Source of the DNA: Amblyomma americanum
Lineage: Eukaryota > Arthropoda > Arachnida > Ixodida > Ixodidae
NCBI RefSeq assembly: GCF_052857255.1
Contig: NC_135505.1
Span: 136,890,356 to 136,954,355, forward strand
DNA: 64,000 nucleotides
Reading direction: 5' to 3'
In this document: positions 38,963-50,657 of the stretch, one piece after another
Layout of the letters: each line of letters opens with the position of its first letter
How positions within the stretch are numbered: the stretch's first letter is position 1
Notes under the pieces: generated by a model
What the model was told of the DNA's origin: nothing
The model's database searches: none
Seen by the model: only the letters and a program-made list of their open reading frames with translations
Made by a program: the position numbers and the translations under genes

Positions 38963-41374
38963 CACCATGACTGCAAAGAACTCAGGACGTGTGTGTTGTG
39001 GTATTACTGCCTTTTAGCATTGCCATTCCCTGTCAAGTAAAATTAAGAACACCTGGGGTAGTCGGCAAGTATTACAGCTCTTTTAACGCGATGGCGTTGA
39101 GGTTCCCGTACAGCTGAAAACCCGGCGTCGCCGGCTGAGCGAAAGAGCAGATGGCCCACTTATGTCACACGACCTTGTGACGTCGTCACAACCTGCCCAT
39201 TGTAGTAGGTGGCAACCTACCCACAGGACTGTAAGCAAACTGACCACAGTGGCAGGTGGCAGTTAAATTAATGATTGGTCACTAGAGTTTGTTCGGGAAG
39301 AGTAACCTTTGCCTTACAAGCTCCACCAATGGCTATGTTTGAAAAAGTCGCCAGCAGGGGCAGTGGCGCAGCTTAACCGCTGCACCAGTGCACACCAGAG
39401 TAGAATGAGGACTTACAGCGATCTACGAATGTAAAGTAGAAAATTACCAATTCCGCGTATAGTATGGGCATTAACTCAATAAAGCTGTCGCGTCATACTC
39501 TTAAGGTGATGCTTAAATGTCCCCCTCCAGCTTTTAGTGCTTTAATTAGCACTTATTCCCCGAACTTAGCTGTTGTGTGTTTGTCTTTGTCTTTTTGTCT
39601 GTTCGTCTGCACCCGGTTTTGTGGTAGGCTGCTCGCCTGCCCACCGTGTCGGGCGGCAGTCCAATCGTGAGATGTTGCTCTGGAAGAGCACCTGCCATAG
39701 AAGGGCAATGGTGCATCTTAACTTTACCGCTGCACCACTGCGCCAGGAATGGTAGGAAGACTCCCAGGGATCTACGAATGTAGAGAATGACCAATTCCGC
39801 ATATATGGGCATAAACCCATTATCGCTGTCCCAACAACTGCCATCCGTGACCACTGGATCTGGACACTGGAACCGAAGCGAAAACCCAAGTGCTTGCGCA
39901 CCTAATTCGCGTTTTGCCTAACTACGCAAATCGACAATCATTTTTTTTTGTCAGGATATCTGAGACCGATGGAAGAAATGGCTTTGTATATAGGGCAAAA
40001 CCTCAAGCAAGGACGAACCCTAGGAGATGGAACAAAGCAGCGCTTAACCCTATAGCCTCTGCTGTGCTCTCTCTTTGATTGCCGCGCTGCCTCGGTGCTA
40101 GGAACACGGTGTCCTCGGTTAAGTCATCTGAGCAAATTCATGAGCGACTTGCATGCGTTTTGTTCATGCGAATCACCAAAAATGCAAGCAGTGAAGCTGT
40201 TTATGTGTCGCAGTAAGCATGGCGCGCAAACAAAGGCGAGAAACAGGCAAACCGAAGGCATGGTGTCGTAGAACGGTTGGTGCATTTGTTGTCGGCCTCA
40301 CAAATGACCAATTTATCTGTACCCCTCTTTCCTCTTCATCTCAACTTTATCCTTCTGTTTTCGTTACTTCCCTTGGTTCCTCAACTTTCTCTGCCTCGTC
40401 TTCGTGATCCCTTGGCTGGTACGTAGAAAATAAGAAGAAAATGTCCATATATAGGTAAACCAAGACGTTTACCAATAGACATTTTACATCGGTAACCTAT
40501 GACAATCTCGAATGACAATCTCGAACGTCTTAGAACGAGTTGCTCGGCTACAAACATTCCAAGTAGATCTCGTCCCATCTCTCGTCGCTGCCAAAGGCGC
40601 GTCCCGGCGGTTTTCAGCATTAACAAACAAACAATATTCGCGGCAATATTTCTGTGCTTTGTTTTTGCTCAATTAAATAGTTATTCGAGTATTGCGATGT
40701 GAGCCTTTGCGGTTCATAATTTCACGTTCTCTCGAGTACCCCCGCTCCCCGGCCCTTTTCTCCCACTGGCCATTTTATATCCAGCTTTGACTTGCTACAC
40801 TACTGAAAGACGGCCTCTGCAAATGCTGCCATTCAATAAATAAAGAATACGGCCAAATGGTGCTGGCAGGGGGACCAATCACCACTGGAGAGGAAAGGAA
40901 AAAAAGCGAAGGGACACCGTGAAACTTGAAAATGTCGAACCGCTGTTCTTTTTCAGACCGCGCCCTTCTTGATGTAGAATCCATCGGTGTTGCTATCCCG
41001 CGTGCTTTCATTTTGCCTTTATTGAGTACAGGTGAGCGGCAACCTCTGCCTGCCGATTCATGGTTAATCTCCCAGTGTGGGTATGTGCCATCTTTGAAAG
41101 GCTAACAACAGCAACAACGACAGGAGAAACTAGGTAAAGACAACCGCATATGCACGCCGCCCAAAGAACGTTGAGGTAATCAAACTGTCGCAAGCTTCAC
41201 GACACTTGTCGTTGACCTCCGTGGCTGCAGTCGCTTCAAAAGAAAACGAAGCCTTCAGGTTCTGATTCACTGGCCGTATGCTTTATCTTTTTCTGGCTAT
41301 TTTTCATGGCTACCTGAGAATTTTTTACTCCGATCATACATCTATTGGACTGCTCGTCTTACGCCACCTGGGAG
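38963..41374. other. Spacer between the acidic paralogues, repeats only
   Basis: Contains two copies of a dispersed repeat with GATCTACGAATGTA...ATGACCAATTCCGC (about 39357-39500 and 39690-39840); a third relative lies at about 19915-20010. The TATGTGCCAT/AACAACA motif recurs at about 41070-41120. No gene is supported. Confidence 0.5.
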
Positions 41375-41385
41375 TGTTTCTTGTT

Positions 41386-41711
41386 AATAATAATAATAAT
41401 TGGTTTTTAATAATTGGTTTTTGGGGAATGGAAATGGCGCAGTATCTGTCTCGTATATCGTTGGACACCTGAGCCGCGCCGTAAGGGAAGGGATAAAGGA
41501 GGGAGTGAAAGAGGAAAGAGGTGCCGTAGTGGAGGGCTCCGGAACAATTTCGACCACCTGGCGATCTTTAACGGGCACTGACATCGCACAGCACACGGGC
41601 GCCTTAGCGTTTTTCCTCCATAAAAACGCAGCCGCCGCGGTCGGGTTCGAACACGGTAACTCCGGATCAGTAGTCGAGCGCCCTAACCACTGAGCCACCG
41701 CGGCGGGTCAA
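41386..41711 (-). mobile_element. tRNA-derived SINE, minus strand
   Basis: Read on the minus strand it has a tRNA head (CCGCGGTGGCTCAGTGGTTA near 41700), the family core and (ATT)n tail at 41386-41400. Part of the tail is duplicated (AATAATTGGTTTTTAATAATTGG). Target duplication TGTTTCTTGTT at 41375-41385 and 41712-41722. Confidence 0.92.
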
Positions 41712-41722
41712 TGTTTCTTGTT

Positions 41723-42113
41723 TCCATAATGTATTTCCAGTCGTGCAATCATGAGATAGAGACCGAGGAGAAAGAAGTAGTGTCGAACTGAGCGGCACCT
41801 GTAGTAGTGAGAATAAAGCTGCTTTTTCATTCACGTTTTTCTTATCTCCATTTTTAATCCAAATTCGAGTCTAGGTCCCAAAACTATCCAATTACTCTAC
41901 TCCTTGCTCATGAGTGCTTTTGTTTCAGCAATGCACCGCCGTGGACTATTTCTTGCCGTGGGTATGTGGGCTTAATAGCGTGTGGATGTCATCATTATCA
42001 TCATCAAAAGCTGAACAGAGCGCTCGTGACGTGCTTGCAGAAGACAGTCGGCTTGACCACCTTCCTCTCGCTGAATCAGTGACACGTCATTGCACGAGTG
42101 AGCCCGCAGAGAC
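41723..42113. other. Upstream region of acidic gene 2
   Basis: Presumed promoter and 5' UTR; no clear TATA box. Confidence 0.4.
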
Positions 42114-42806
42114 ATGGTTTTCCCTTCATCGTCAGAAGAACAGTCGGAGGCCGAGTACAGGGCCCAAGATGACACCGAAGAAAGCTTCACGACGACGTCC
42201 AGCGAAGAATGGTCCGACGACGCCATCTTGGGTGTTGATCTCACCGCGTTCGTGAGCTTCTCATACCCCGTCTATGAAGCGCTCCCCAACCAGGTTCACT
42301 CGCCGCAGCACGAAGAGGTTAGCCCTGGGACTTCTTCTGCCTCTGGGTACGACCCTCCCGTCTATTGGCATGCCGAACAAGACACTGATGATGAGACTGC
42401 ATCAACGTCTTCTGCTTCCGACGAAAGCGCCATGATGCAAGAAGAGGCCACATCGAGTGACACTGAGACTGGAAGCGTTGAGGAGAGCGACACTACAGAC
42501 TCCGAAGACAGGGAATCTGGCTTCGACGAAGACTCAGGGGCTGAACTTGAGGACCATTCTTCGGGGGGAAAGAGGAAGCGCAGGCTAACCAGGTCGGTGC
42601 GTGACGCCCGACGCAAGCGCAGTAAGCGTCTCCATTTGGACGCGCCGAATGAAGAAGGCGCTGGACGGCAGGAAGACGCTCAGGTCTCAGAGGACTCAGA
42701 GGACCATGGATCACCCCCTCCTTCCCCGGCTTTACTTGCTTTATTCTTTTGGCATGCTGGAGCACTTATTGGAGCACTGCTGATAGCAGCAGCTGGAATC
42801 AGATAA
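42114..42806 (+). CDS. Acidic Ser/Glu-rich protein with basic motif, paralogue 2
   Basis: Single-exon frame of 230 residues, ATG in context GAGACATGG, ending TAA, with AATAAA at 42974-42979. The first 150 residues are extremely acidic and Ser-rich. The basic stretch KRKRRLTRSVRDARRKRSKR matches paralogue 1. The C-terminus has a hydrophobic segment of about 22 residues starting ALLALFFWHAGALIG, long enough to span a membrane as a tail anchor. The combination of NLS-like motif and C-terminal membrane segment is unusual; an inner nuclear membrane or ER location is a guess. Family unknown. Confidence 0.75.
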   Translation: MVFPSSSEEQSEAEYRAQDDTEESFTTTSSEEWSDDAILGVDLTAFVSFSYPVYEALPNQVHSPQHEEVSPGTSSASGYDPPVYWHAEQDTDDETASTSSASDESAMMQEEATSSDTETGSVEESDTTDSEDRESGFDEDSGAELEDHSSGGKRKRRLTRSVRDARRKRSKRLHLDAPNEEGAGRQEDAQVSEDSEDHGSPPPSPALLALFFWHAGALIGALLIAAAGIR

Positions 42807-42973
42807 TCTGTTTAACTGTATAGCAATTAACAGCTCCCAATAAGCACTGGAACTCGCTTGGACATCCGACGGCCGTCCTGAACGTCCCTAGGATGTCCAT
42901 GGAAATTTTAGTGTCCATTGGGAGTGTAGCCCTGGCGGACTGTAGTGTATATGCAGTGAACAACAATTGCAGC

Positions 42974-42979
42974 AATAAA
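42974..42979 (+). terminator. Poly(A) signal of acidic gene 2
   Basis: AATAAA 168 bases after the stop codon. Confidence 0.6.
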
Positions 42980-43059
42980 ACATCCCGAAAGCCAACGTGT
43001 CGTATTTTCTTCAGTTGATTATTGCAGATAATTGTTAAAACTTAGCGAATGAAATTTTC

Positions 43060-44395
43060 TCATTTGAAGTAGAGAGATTTGAAAAACCACCTTTCTAGAT
43101 TTCTTCGACCGAGGACGATCTCTGGAGACTTGCGCCAGATTTCGGATACATCCGTACGTAAAGACTCCCATGACGGAATTATTTCTATGGTTTCCTTGGC
43201 AGCTTTTTCAGCCAGAAATTTTTCAGCCAGAAATGGCGCAGTATCTGTCTCATATATCGTTGTCCAACGATATATGAGACAGATACTGCGCCATTTCCTT
43301 TCCCCAAAAAACCAATTATTATTATTATTACAAACAGATCTGTGGCTGAACCCAAATGTGGTGGCGCCAAATGATAGCAAGAGCGGGCTGCTCAAACTAA
43401 GGCCAAGATGCTGCAAGGGCTCCTCCAGCAACCGTTTTCTCAGAGAGTTGAATCGGCGACAATACAGCCAAAAATGTTCAATAGATTCAGCCTCACGGCA
43501 AAATGCACAAAGGGGAGAGAGCGCCAAACCCGACTTGTGTAAATAGAAATTTAGAGGGGGGATGCGGCAGCGCAGCCTCGTCAGTGATACTTCAAGCTGC
43601 CGAGAGCAACAAATTTTCCTGTTCCAATAATATTTAAGGTGCTCATAATCCGCCGATGTTAAAAGTGATGTGTCTTGCGTGCTTAAAAACGCACGTCGCC
43701 GAAATCTAGATGCTGTAATATAGGCTGTAGCCCGGATGATTGGCAACACGGGGCCGCTGAGGGAAGCATTTGCGAGATTATCAGCAATCTCATTTACTGT
43801 CACACTGCTGTGACCGGGAACCCATACTAAATGAACAAGGCTCAAATGCGGAGGAAGTAGGGATAAGAAAGTTGATAAAATGGGACCGTCAACCTGTGCA
43901 GCGAGGGACGAACACAAAGATAAAGAATCAGTAATTACTGCAACTGCTGTAATAGAGGGGTCTAGCTTGCGTAGAGCAAGTACAACTGCTCGAAACTCTG
44001 CTTGAAAAATAGGGGTGAAATCTGGAAGGCGCAGAGAAAAGGACCAGTCTAAATGCGAGCAAAATATTCCCACACCTGCTTTTTCATTGCATTGCGATGC
44101 ATCAGTGGCTATTGCTATATCTGTAGGTAGGGTCCTCAGATGATCTTCTAGAAGACCATTTAGAATACTCGGTGGCAAAAGTTTTGCACTTTTTGGGAAT
44201 ATGTCGTCGAAAACAATGTGGATAGCGGGCCCATTGCGAAGCGCAGGAAGGCCAGTCTCCCCCGTATCGACGATGCCCTCGACTGCCTGCAGGGCGCTGA
44301 GTTCTTTTCTTCATTGGTTTGCGCCCCGGTTACTGGCAGGTGCCGATGGCGGAGGCCGGTCGCCCAAAAACTGCATTCGTCAAACCTGACGGAGA
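43060..44395 (-). mobile_element. LINE fragment with RNase H domain, interrupted by a SINE
   Basis: The minus-strand frame (start near 44178) encodes an RNase H domain with the catalytic order D (IATDASQCN), E (FQAEFRAVVLAL), D (VITDSLSL) and then WVPGHSSVTVNEIADNLAN. A C-terminal CCHC-like knuckle (CAFCREAESIEHFWLYC) follows, as in I/Jockey-type LINEs. The frame runs into a SINE fragment at 43231-43332; sequence on its far side (43060-43230) could be LINE or host. The element is 5'-truncated: no reverse transcriptase is present. Confidence 0.85.
43231..43332 (+). mobile_element. SINE 3' fragment with perfect 32-bp palindrome
   Basis: 43231-43262 and 43265-43296 are exact reverse complements with only TC between. 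The right half continues into the normal SINE 3' end and an (ATT)n tail. Structure matches the palindromic insert at 27965. Confidence 0.92.
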
Positions 44396-44423
44396 ACGTT
44401 ATACACGTTAGAGGAGAACGTTA

Positions 44424-44463
44424 GAGGAGAGCGTTATACACTATAGTGTATAACGTTCTCCTC
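44424..44463. repeat. 40-bp palindrome
   Basis: Arms of 20 with one mismatch, centre ACACTATAGTGT. Next to the 5' end of the RNase H LINE fragment; related half-copies (GTTAGAGGAGAACG) lie just upstream. Origin unclear. Confidence 0.8.
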
Positions 44464-47400
44464 TTGCCTGTGATTCTCCAGGACATACCTTCCTTTCCGT
44501 CGCCGCTATTAGCACACAGCGTGTTAAAAAAGGGGAGAGGGATCTATGATGATAATATTGTTGTCTGTGGCTTGGCCATGCCTATTCTGTTCTCCGATGG
44601 GCAGAGGCAACTTTTCTTAGACGATAACGCAAGTTAAATGGTGGAGCGAGCTGTCATCGCTTTATGTAACAATTTTAGCGATAGTGAAACGATGGGCGGT
44701 TCGAGACGAAGGTGATACTCCCTGTATGTTCTCGCTCCATGCCAAGTTCACCTGATTCTTTCGTACTTAATCTTCTTTCATCGTCCATTCCCACAGCCTA
44801 TAGCAAGTGGTGCATACTTGTTGGTGTACTCATTTTTCAAATAAGGACTGCATTTGAAGTCTATACTCTAAGACTTTTGCGTGGATCACTTCCACAGTAC
44901 CTGCCGTCCATGTTACCTTGGAAAGAGAGGAAAATGAAGAGAGAAAAGTGGAAGGCGATAAAATAGAAGACTTGATCGATACTGAAAAATTCCTGATTTG
45001 TTTTCCCAGATTCCTCTATTTTTATTTATGAGCCGCTTGAGATAAACCTGGATGAATTATTCTTCTGCTTGGATCTGCATCAAACCATGGCCAGTCCCCC
45101 ACCGTGGTTATGTGCCGTCGCTTTAGAGGCAGCAACAACAACAATCCTTCAAATGTTGGCGTGTTTGAAAAACCAGCAGAATTACATGTGACGTCAGGAC
45201 TCGCACAGGTCGCGTCGTTGTGAGCTTGATGTTTAGCAAGTAGTGGCGGATGAATATTTGGGGTGACTTTTTGGCTTAACCGGGCTTTGGTAGGAATGCT
45301 AAGAAAATTAACATTAATTATAGGCGTCACTCACCGGTCTCAAACATGGTAGAGATTTTCATGATGACGTCCCGTGCAAGTTTAGGACATCAAAATATGA
45401 TCGACAAAATGTTACCGCCTTTAAGCCGTAGTTATAAAAACGCTACAGTTATAAAGGCCGAAGTATAAGCTGCACTGGAGTAGGAATGTAACATGACGCC
45501 AGTTTTCCACAATATTTTTGTTAGTTTCATTGTTCATAATCTTGCATTGAATTTCTGTTATTCCATAGCTGAAAAACGAGGAGGGAAGCAACACTCGAAG
45601 AAGTTCGAAAAGATTGGAATGAAAGAGAGTTGAGCAAAACTTTTAGATCGGCGAGATGGTGCAAAATTGTTTTTGGAAGAAGTAGTAGCGCAAAAAGGGA
45701 CATTCACGAAAACGCCGAGTGCGGCAAAGACAGACGCTAACTTTCATCTCTATTTATTTACAGCCAGACCAGCAAATATGCACCGAAAGCTAAGAAAACC
45801 CAGACATGTGCAGTGCTAAACAACGTACAGTGACAAGCCACTTAAGCATAAAAAAATTCAAAAAAACCGTTCACGAAACTTGATTTCTGCTTCAAGAGCT
45901 TGAAAGACGTATTGCTAACCCATCTATTTCCCCCCTTCTTAACGTGAAAAGATTTTAACAGTTCACGTGCCGTCTTATCGCAACCTCTGCTCAGGATACT
46001 TATCTCATTCAGCCCCGGCTGAAACACACTGCACCTCGTGCAATGTCTTGCCGAATTTGCAGGCTTTAAGAGGCACAAAAAGGGAGGAGGCAGAAAGGCA
46101 TCCCCTGTGCTTCTTGTTTTCGGGGACTGTTGGCTTCCGTAATGCAAGACTTACGCATCCGGAAGCCGAAACGTCTTTCTTCTTTCGACCCAAACGATTG
46201 GTCGACATGGCATTTTAAAGCGAAAGCTGTACTGGCCTAGTCGAGCGAGTTTCCCAGTGTGTGACAGATTGAGTAACAAAAGTAAAAACAGCGCTAAATT
46301 TTGCACAAATCGCACAGAAAGACGGACAGGACGTGTGGTTTGTGTGTGGTGTGCTTTGTGTAAAATTCAGTGCTGCTTTTACTTTTGTTGCACAATGTTC
46401 CACCAGCTAGCCCAGCGAGTGGTACTGTTAAGTGACAGATTGAGTTGAAGCTAAGGAAGAAGCTGTGTCCACGTGAATAGTCACGTGGCTCACCGATCGC
46501 TAGAAAGGGAGATCGCGCCGCTCTCTCTGCCGACTCGCAGTTTTCAGTTCAGCCCTTAATTGTGTGATGGAAGGACGGAGGGAGGACAGTGTCCTCCCTC
46601 CACTGGTCCATCTGTGCCGAAGTTGTCTGCGCGGTCCCAGTTGGCGAAATTAAGCGGCAAGCTGCGTAGGACCATACTGCAGATGTCTCTCGGCTCGGTA
46701 ATGAGTTAAAGCGGAAACGTGGGTACGAGCGCAAAGTCGCAGGCTGAAACGAGTGAACAACGGGAACTTCGGCGAGCTAAGCGTCGGCAGAAGGATGCAG
46801 AAAGACGACAGCGACGAGCTTTAGAGGCGGCAATGGACGCCTCGATTTCGACGACGGCTTTGGAAACTGACAAAACAACGGCAGTGATGTGCCCGCAGTA
46901 AGAAACGTTCGACTAGCCATATATCGTTCGGTTTGCAACGCTTTCGCTTGCTTAACCAGGCAGGCCTAGCCGAGCTGAGCCGCAGCCATTTTTCTGTTGA
47001 GATGAACTTAGAACCTTACCAAATCAGATTTCACCAAGCCTTAGAATTCAGGACGATTTTGTACGTGATGGTTACACCACCCGCCCAATAAATACAGCCT
47101 GCAATGATGAACACTTCGTCCATTTCTTAATCCTCCCCGAGCTGAAGATCACCTCTCTCTTGGCTGCGCCAACCGATTGTCTTTATCCGCGGGTGTTAAA
47201 GGTGACCACCTTACCTATAGCAATACGAATCACCTCTCACGCTGTACAGGCGGCAGGTGGCAGTAATTAGTCGGATATGTTCTCAGCGTTCCGAGCAGCA
47301 GATACCAAAAGCGACAGCGGGGCAGAAAAAGCCTAAAGACGAACGCTTAACCCAGGAGTAAGCGGTTTGTGCATGCTTCAGAAAATAAATGCGATTTTGA

Positions 47401-47853
47401 AGCCAGCCCGTGGACGCAGCGCAGAGAGAACCTCGAAAAGTCTATTCAGGCACGCAGCTAACCGCGTCGCAGGAATGACGCAGCAAATGATAAGCCTGTG
47501 AGTAGCCTCGAGCCCGTTTGTTTTTCTAGTTCGAAGTCAGGGACACAAAAGACCGTGGAGGTAATAGGTGTGCCGCGTTATGACGAACGTTAGCTGACGT
47601 GATCCGCTGGCGCCAGAGGCTTCACTCGGTGGCCACGCAGAGACACACGCCGGAATTTTCGTCTCGTGGCATCCATACTGCTTAGTCAGTAAAAGAAGGG
47701 TGGCATCCATTGTTATCTGCATATACTGTGCCTTCATCGGTGTGCGCTGCATACACGGGGGCGTTCATAAAAGTGAAAGTGCAATCATCGCTGCTTCAGT
47801 CTTTTCCATCCTTTTTTTTTTGATACGCCTTAGTGCAGGGTGTCCCAAGCGAG
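44464..47853. other. Long spacer, no gene recognised
   Basis: Contains one copy of the TATGTGCCGT/AACAACAACAA motif (about 45100-45150) and, at 46719-46901, an open frame rich in Arg and Lys (RRAKRRQKDAERRQRR) with no ATG start. That frame could be a transposon remnant; it is not annotated as a gene. A 300-bp GA-biased stretch with a CTCCCTCC palindrome near 46570-46610 is also present. Confidence 0.45.
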
Positions 47854-48201
47854 TATGGGGAACCTGCGCTGCCAAGGTGGCACTGCAATTGTTTCATTCG
47901 GTGACTCAAAACTGCTTTTGTCAGCCGCTTGGGCTGCTGCAAACACGAGAACACATTCTGCGCGATTAGATACCCGCGTTTGGCTGACAGCATTCATTGC
48001 CTAGCTTCTCTCGGCGTAGCCCAGATAGCTGACGCACGGCACGTGCGCTTTCGACAGAGCGCGGAGGCTCACGCCAATAAGCGCCTGAAGGTGGCGCGGA
48101 AAAGTACTAAGAGTACTACCCAAAACTGCTTGTTCTTCTCGCTAGGCAGTGAGTTATGGCGCTGCAATCGGCACCGCAAATTTCAGCGCAAGTTCCCCAT
48201 A
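47854..48201. mobile_element. TATGGGGAAC MITE, copy 2
   Basis: 348 bp with intact ends: TATGGGGAACCTGCGCTG on the left, CAGCGCAAGTTCCCCATA on the right, complementary with one mismatch over 18 bp. Starting and ending in TA, it may have used a TA target, as Tc1/mariner-type MITEs do (inference). Confidence 0.9.
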
Positions 48202-48980
48202 GCCAACTGTTCCCTGTATACCGGTGGAAGGAAGGGATAGTCATCGACTCATCATCATCGTCACCATATCGGACCATTATCGTGACTAATCGGAATGCTG
48301 AGTTTGCAGTGTTATTACATCGCAGCTGTTACCAGATATATCCCGCTGTATCCGTTGGCCTCGGCGTAGTAGCGCTGCTTGTCACGTGATTATCAGCCTC
48401 ACAGCGCTCGAGCGTGCCTCAAAAACAATACCAGTAGCAACAACTGATTCACAAATACCAAAATTACAAATCACAAAAGCGTACATCAACCGCGCTAGAC
48501 AAACGCAAACAGGATCGGCCACGCGTCTTTTTCCACTTTTTATTTTTGTTCACGTCAAAAACAAAATCACAAATCACAAAAGCGTGCTACATCAGCCGCA
48601 CTGGATAAAGCCCTATGTTCGCATCCGATGCTTTAGGTCGTCGCTGGTTTGCACGAGGATCACAGTGAATGTGATGACCGATCCAGCCATCTGCAAAAAA
48701 AAAAAAACGTAGGTTGAATTTCAAGACGGCTGGTTGGTATACGGCAGTTTTCCACTAACTCATGATCGCCATGTTCTTAATTATCGCAGCAAGACTCAAG
48801 CACAAAAAGAAGTTTTAGAATGGTCTTCAAGTAACCCTGTCCATCAGTATAGGACAGTACCATCCTTTGTAAAGAAGAAATAAATCGCACTACGGAGTTC
48901 AAGCTCAGCAGGACAGCCGTTGCCATTAATACCGCTGTCTGGCTTGTCTAGCCCCCTTTGCCGTGCAGTCGTAGTTATAT
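48202..48980. other. Spacer, nothing recognised
   Basis: A directly repeated phrase (AAATCACAAAAGCGT at about 48466 and 48568) hints at a local duplication. No gene. Confidence 0.4.
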
Positions 48981-49202
48981 TAGACACCTTTAGCATACCA
49001 TGATACCGGTACCGCAGTACCGGGAGCCCGTACGCAGCCAATGCGCAAATCATCTTGACGGCGCCAGATGGCGCCAGGTGCCCGGCAGCTACACGTGCGA
49101 CTGCGGCATCGGGACCAATCAGAGCGTGCCCAACAGCGGTGGGCGGGTACTCCGGGAACGGTAGCACCAGTAACACGGTACACGGTATGCCAAAGGTGTC
49201 TA
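48981..49202. mobile_element. MITE with 19-bp terminal inverted repeats
   Basis: TAGACACCTTTAGCATACC at the left and GGTATGCCAAAGGTGTCTA at the right are complementary with one mismatch. The GC-rich interior contains GGTACCGCAGTACC-type partial palindromes. Shares TTTAGCATACC with the element at 10727. Confidence 0.82.
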
Positions 49203-49970
49203 GTGTATATTTACTGCACGAGCACGCTAAAACTGCTTATTACAGAGAATCTCCGGACCCTGCCTGTGGGTGAAAAATCTCTCCCAAACCCTAGCTCCAC
49301 GCTCTTCGCAGTGTCCACCGCAGTGAGGATGTGTATTGCACTCCTCACCTCAACCCATGTTCGTTCTATAGTATACAGTCCCCGTGCCTCCTCTGCATGT
49401 CTGCCCCGATCATGTGCTCATTTACCGCACTTGATTTTCTCCTGTTCCACTACCGTTTCGGTCACCCTGGTCTTGAAAAACGTTAGCGCCAGTATTCGTC
49501 AAATAACGGTAACTTGCGCTAAATCGCGGATATGCCTTGCACTCCGATAGCTACGGGCGGTAGTGTCAGCTGTGTGACAACAGCCTTACCACAGGTGCGA
49601 CCTGTATCAGCACCTTTAAGGAATTCTTTTCCGTTCATACATGCTATTACTCGTGAGCGATTTACTCGGGCAACTGTTTTTATCGCAAGTGATGAACCGT
49701 AATTACCCGATTATAACGCACAGCCGATTTTCATGTCCCCGAGAACGGAGAGCACGGTTTGCGCAGTATTGGGAGAAGCTGATGTCTGATTACGTGTTAC
49801 TCCTGACCGCTCTATTGAAGGTTCTTCGCTGACATCGCGGCACGAGCACCTCAACGCAACAAAGGTCTGAAAACGCTATTGCAACGCCAGCAGTTGGAGG
49901 CAAATGGAGATGAACGGCGAAGACGTAGCGCGTCGTCAGCACCTTCCACATTCGCGTCCGGCCCGGTTGG
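49203..49970. other. Spacer, nothing recognised
   Basis: No gene or clear repeat. Confidence 0.4.
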
Positions 49971-50657
49971 CTATAATCGGATGCAACTCATGAGCGAAAC
50001 GGTTATTCCCCGTCAAAGTACCCCCTTCCAGCCAATGGCGTCGGCCGATTCTCATGAAGTTGCTAGCACGACAATGCATGGAGTGCCAGATGAAAGGGGA
50101 TACTCCCCTGCTTCCGTGGTCGGGGACAGTCTCCACACACTAAACAATTTCTCACCCTTTAGGGTGTAAATCAGCTGTCCCCAGACGAACACCCTTTTCC
50201 AATTGTTCGGTGCTAAAAAAGGGTGCAGAGATCAGCACCCTTAAGGAAGGGTGCACTTAATGATACTTTAGAGGATGTAATGGTGCACCCTCATTAAAGG
50301 GTACTATTTTTCCATAACACCTCTACGAATGCATGTTGGAAGGGTGCTCCACATTGATTCACCCATGAAGCAAAAGCCTTGGATTGATGCGCGCCCTCTA
50401 AACTTTCATGCTGTGCACCCTTCCTGAAGGGCGCTTATCTCTGCACCCTTTCACAGCACCCAAAAGGGTGTTCGTCTGGGGACAGCTGATTTGCACCCTT
50501 AAGGGTGAGAATTTGTTTTGTGTGCACCCTGCATTGTCACCCCGCTCCTTGCAATGTCACGCTAGCAGGGTCATGAGAATTGGCCGACGCCGTTGGCTGG
50601 AAGGGGGTCCTTTAGCGGGGATAAGTCGCTTTGTTCTTGAGTTGTATCCGGCTATAG
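49971..50657. mobile_element. CTATAGCCGG-type foldback element with nested MITE
   Basis: Outer arms 49971-50133 and about 50525-50657 match the two arms of the element at 31191-31489 (shared CCAATGGCGTCGGCCGATTC). The centre is split by the GGGTGC-type MITE. Confidence 0.85.
50134..50524. mobile_element. GGGTGC-type foldback MITE, full copy
   Basis: About 391 bp. Ends are inverted repeats of about 65 bp, with GTCCCCAGACGAACACCC on the left and its complement on the right; inner segments pair too (AAGGGTGCAGAGATCAGC with its partner near 50440). The shorter relative is at 18102-18449. Confidence 0.88.

Noticed and set aside
43060..43230. Continuous coding from the RNase H frame through the SINE to the left
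   Set aside because: The open frame through the palindromic SINE is accidental; the sequence to the left has no LINE motif.
46719..46901. Arg/Lys-rich 60-codon frame
   Set aside because: Starts with GTG, has no ATG, no homologue recognised, and no splice signals; perhaps a transposon remnant.
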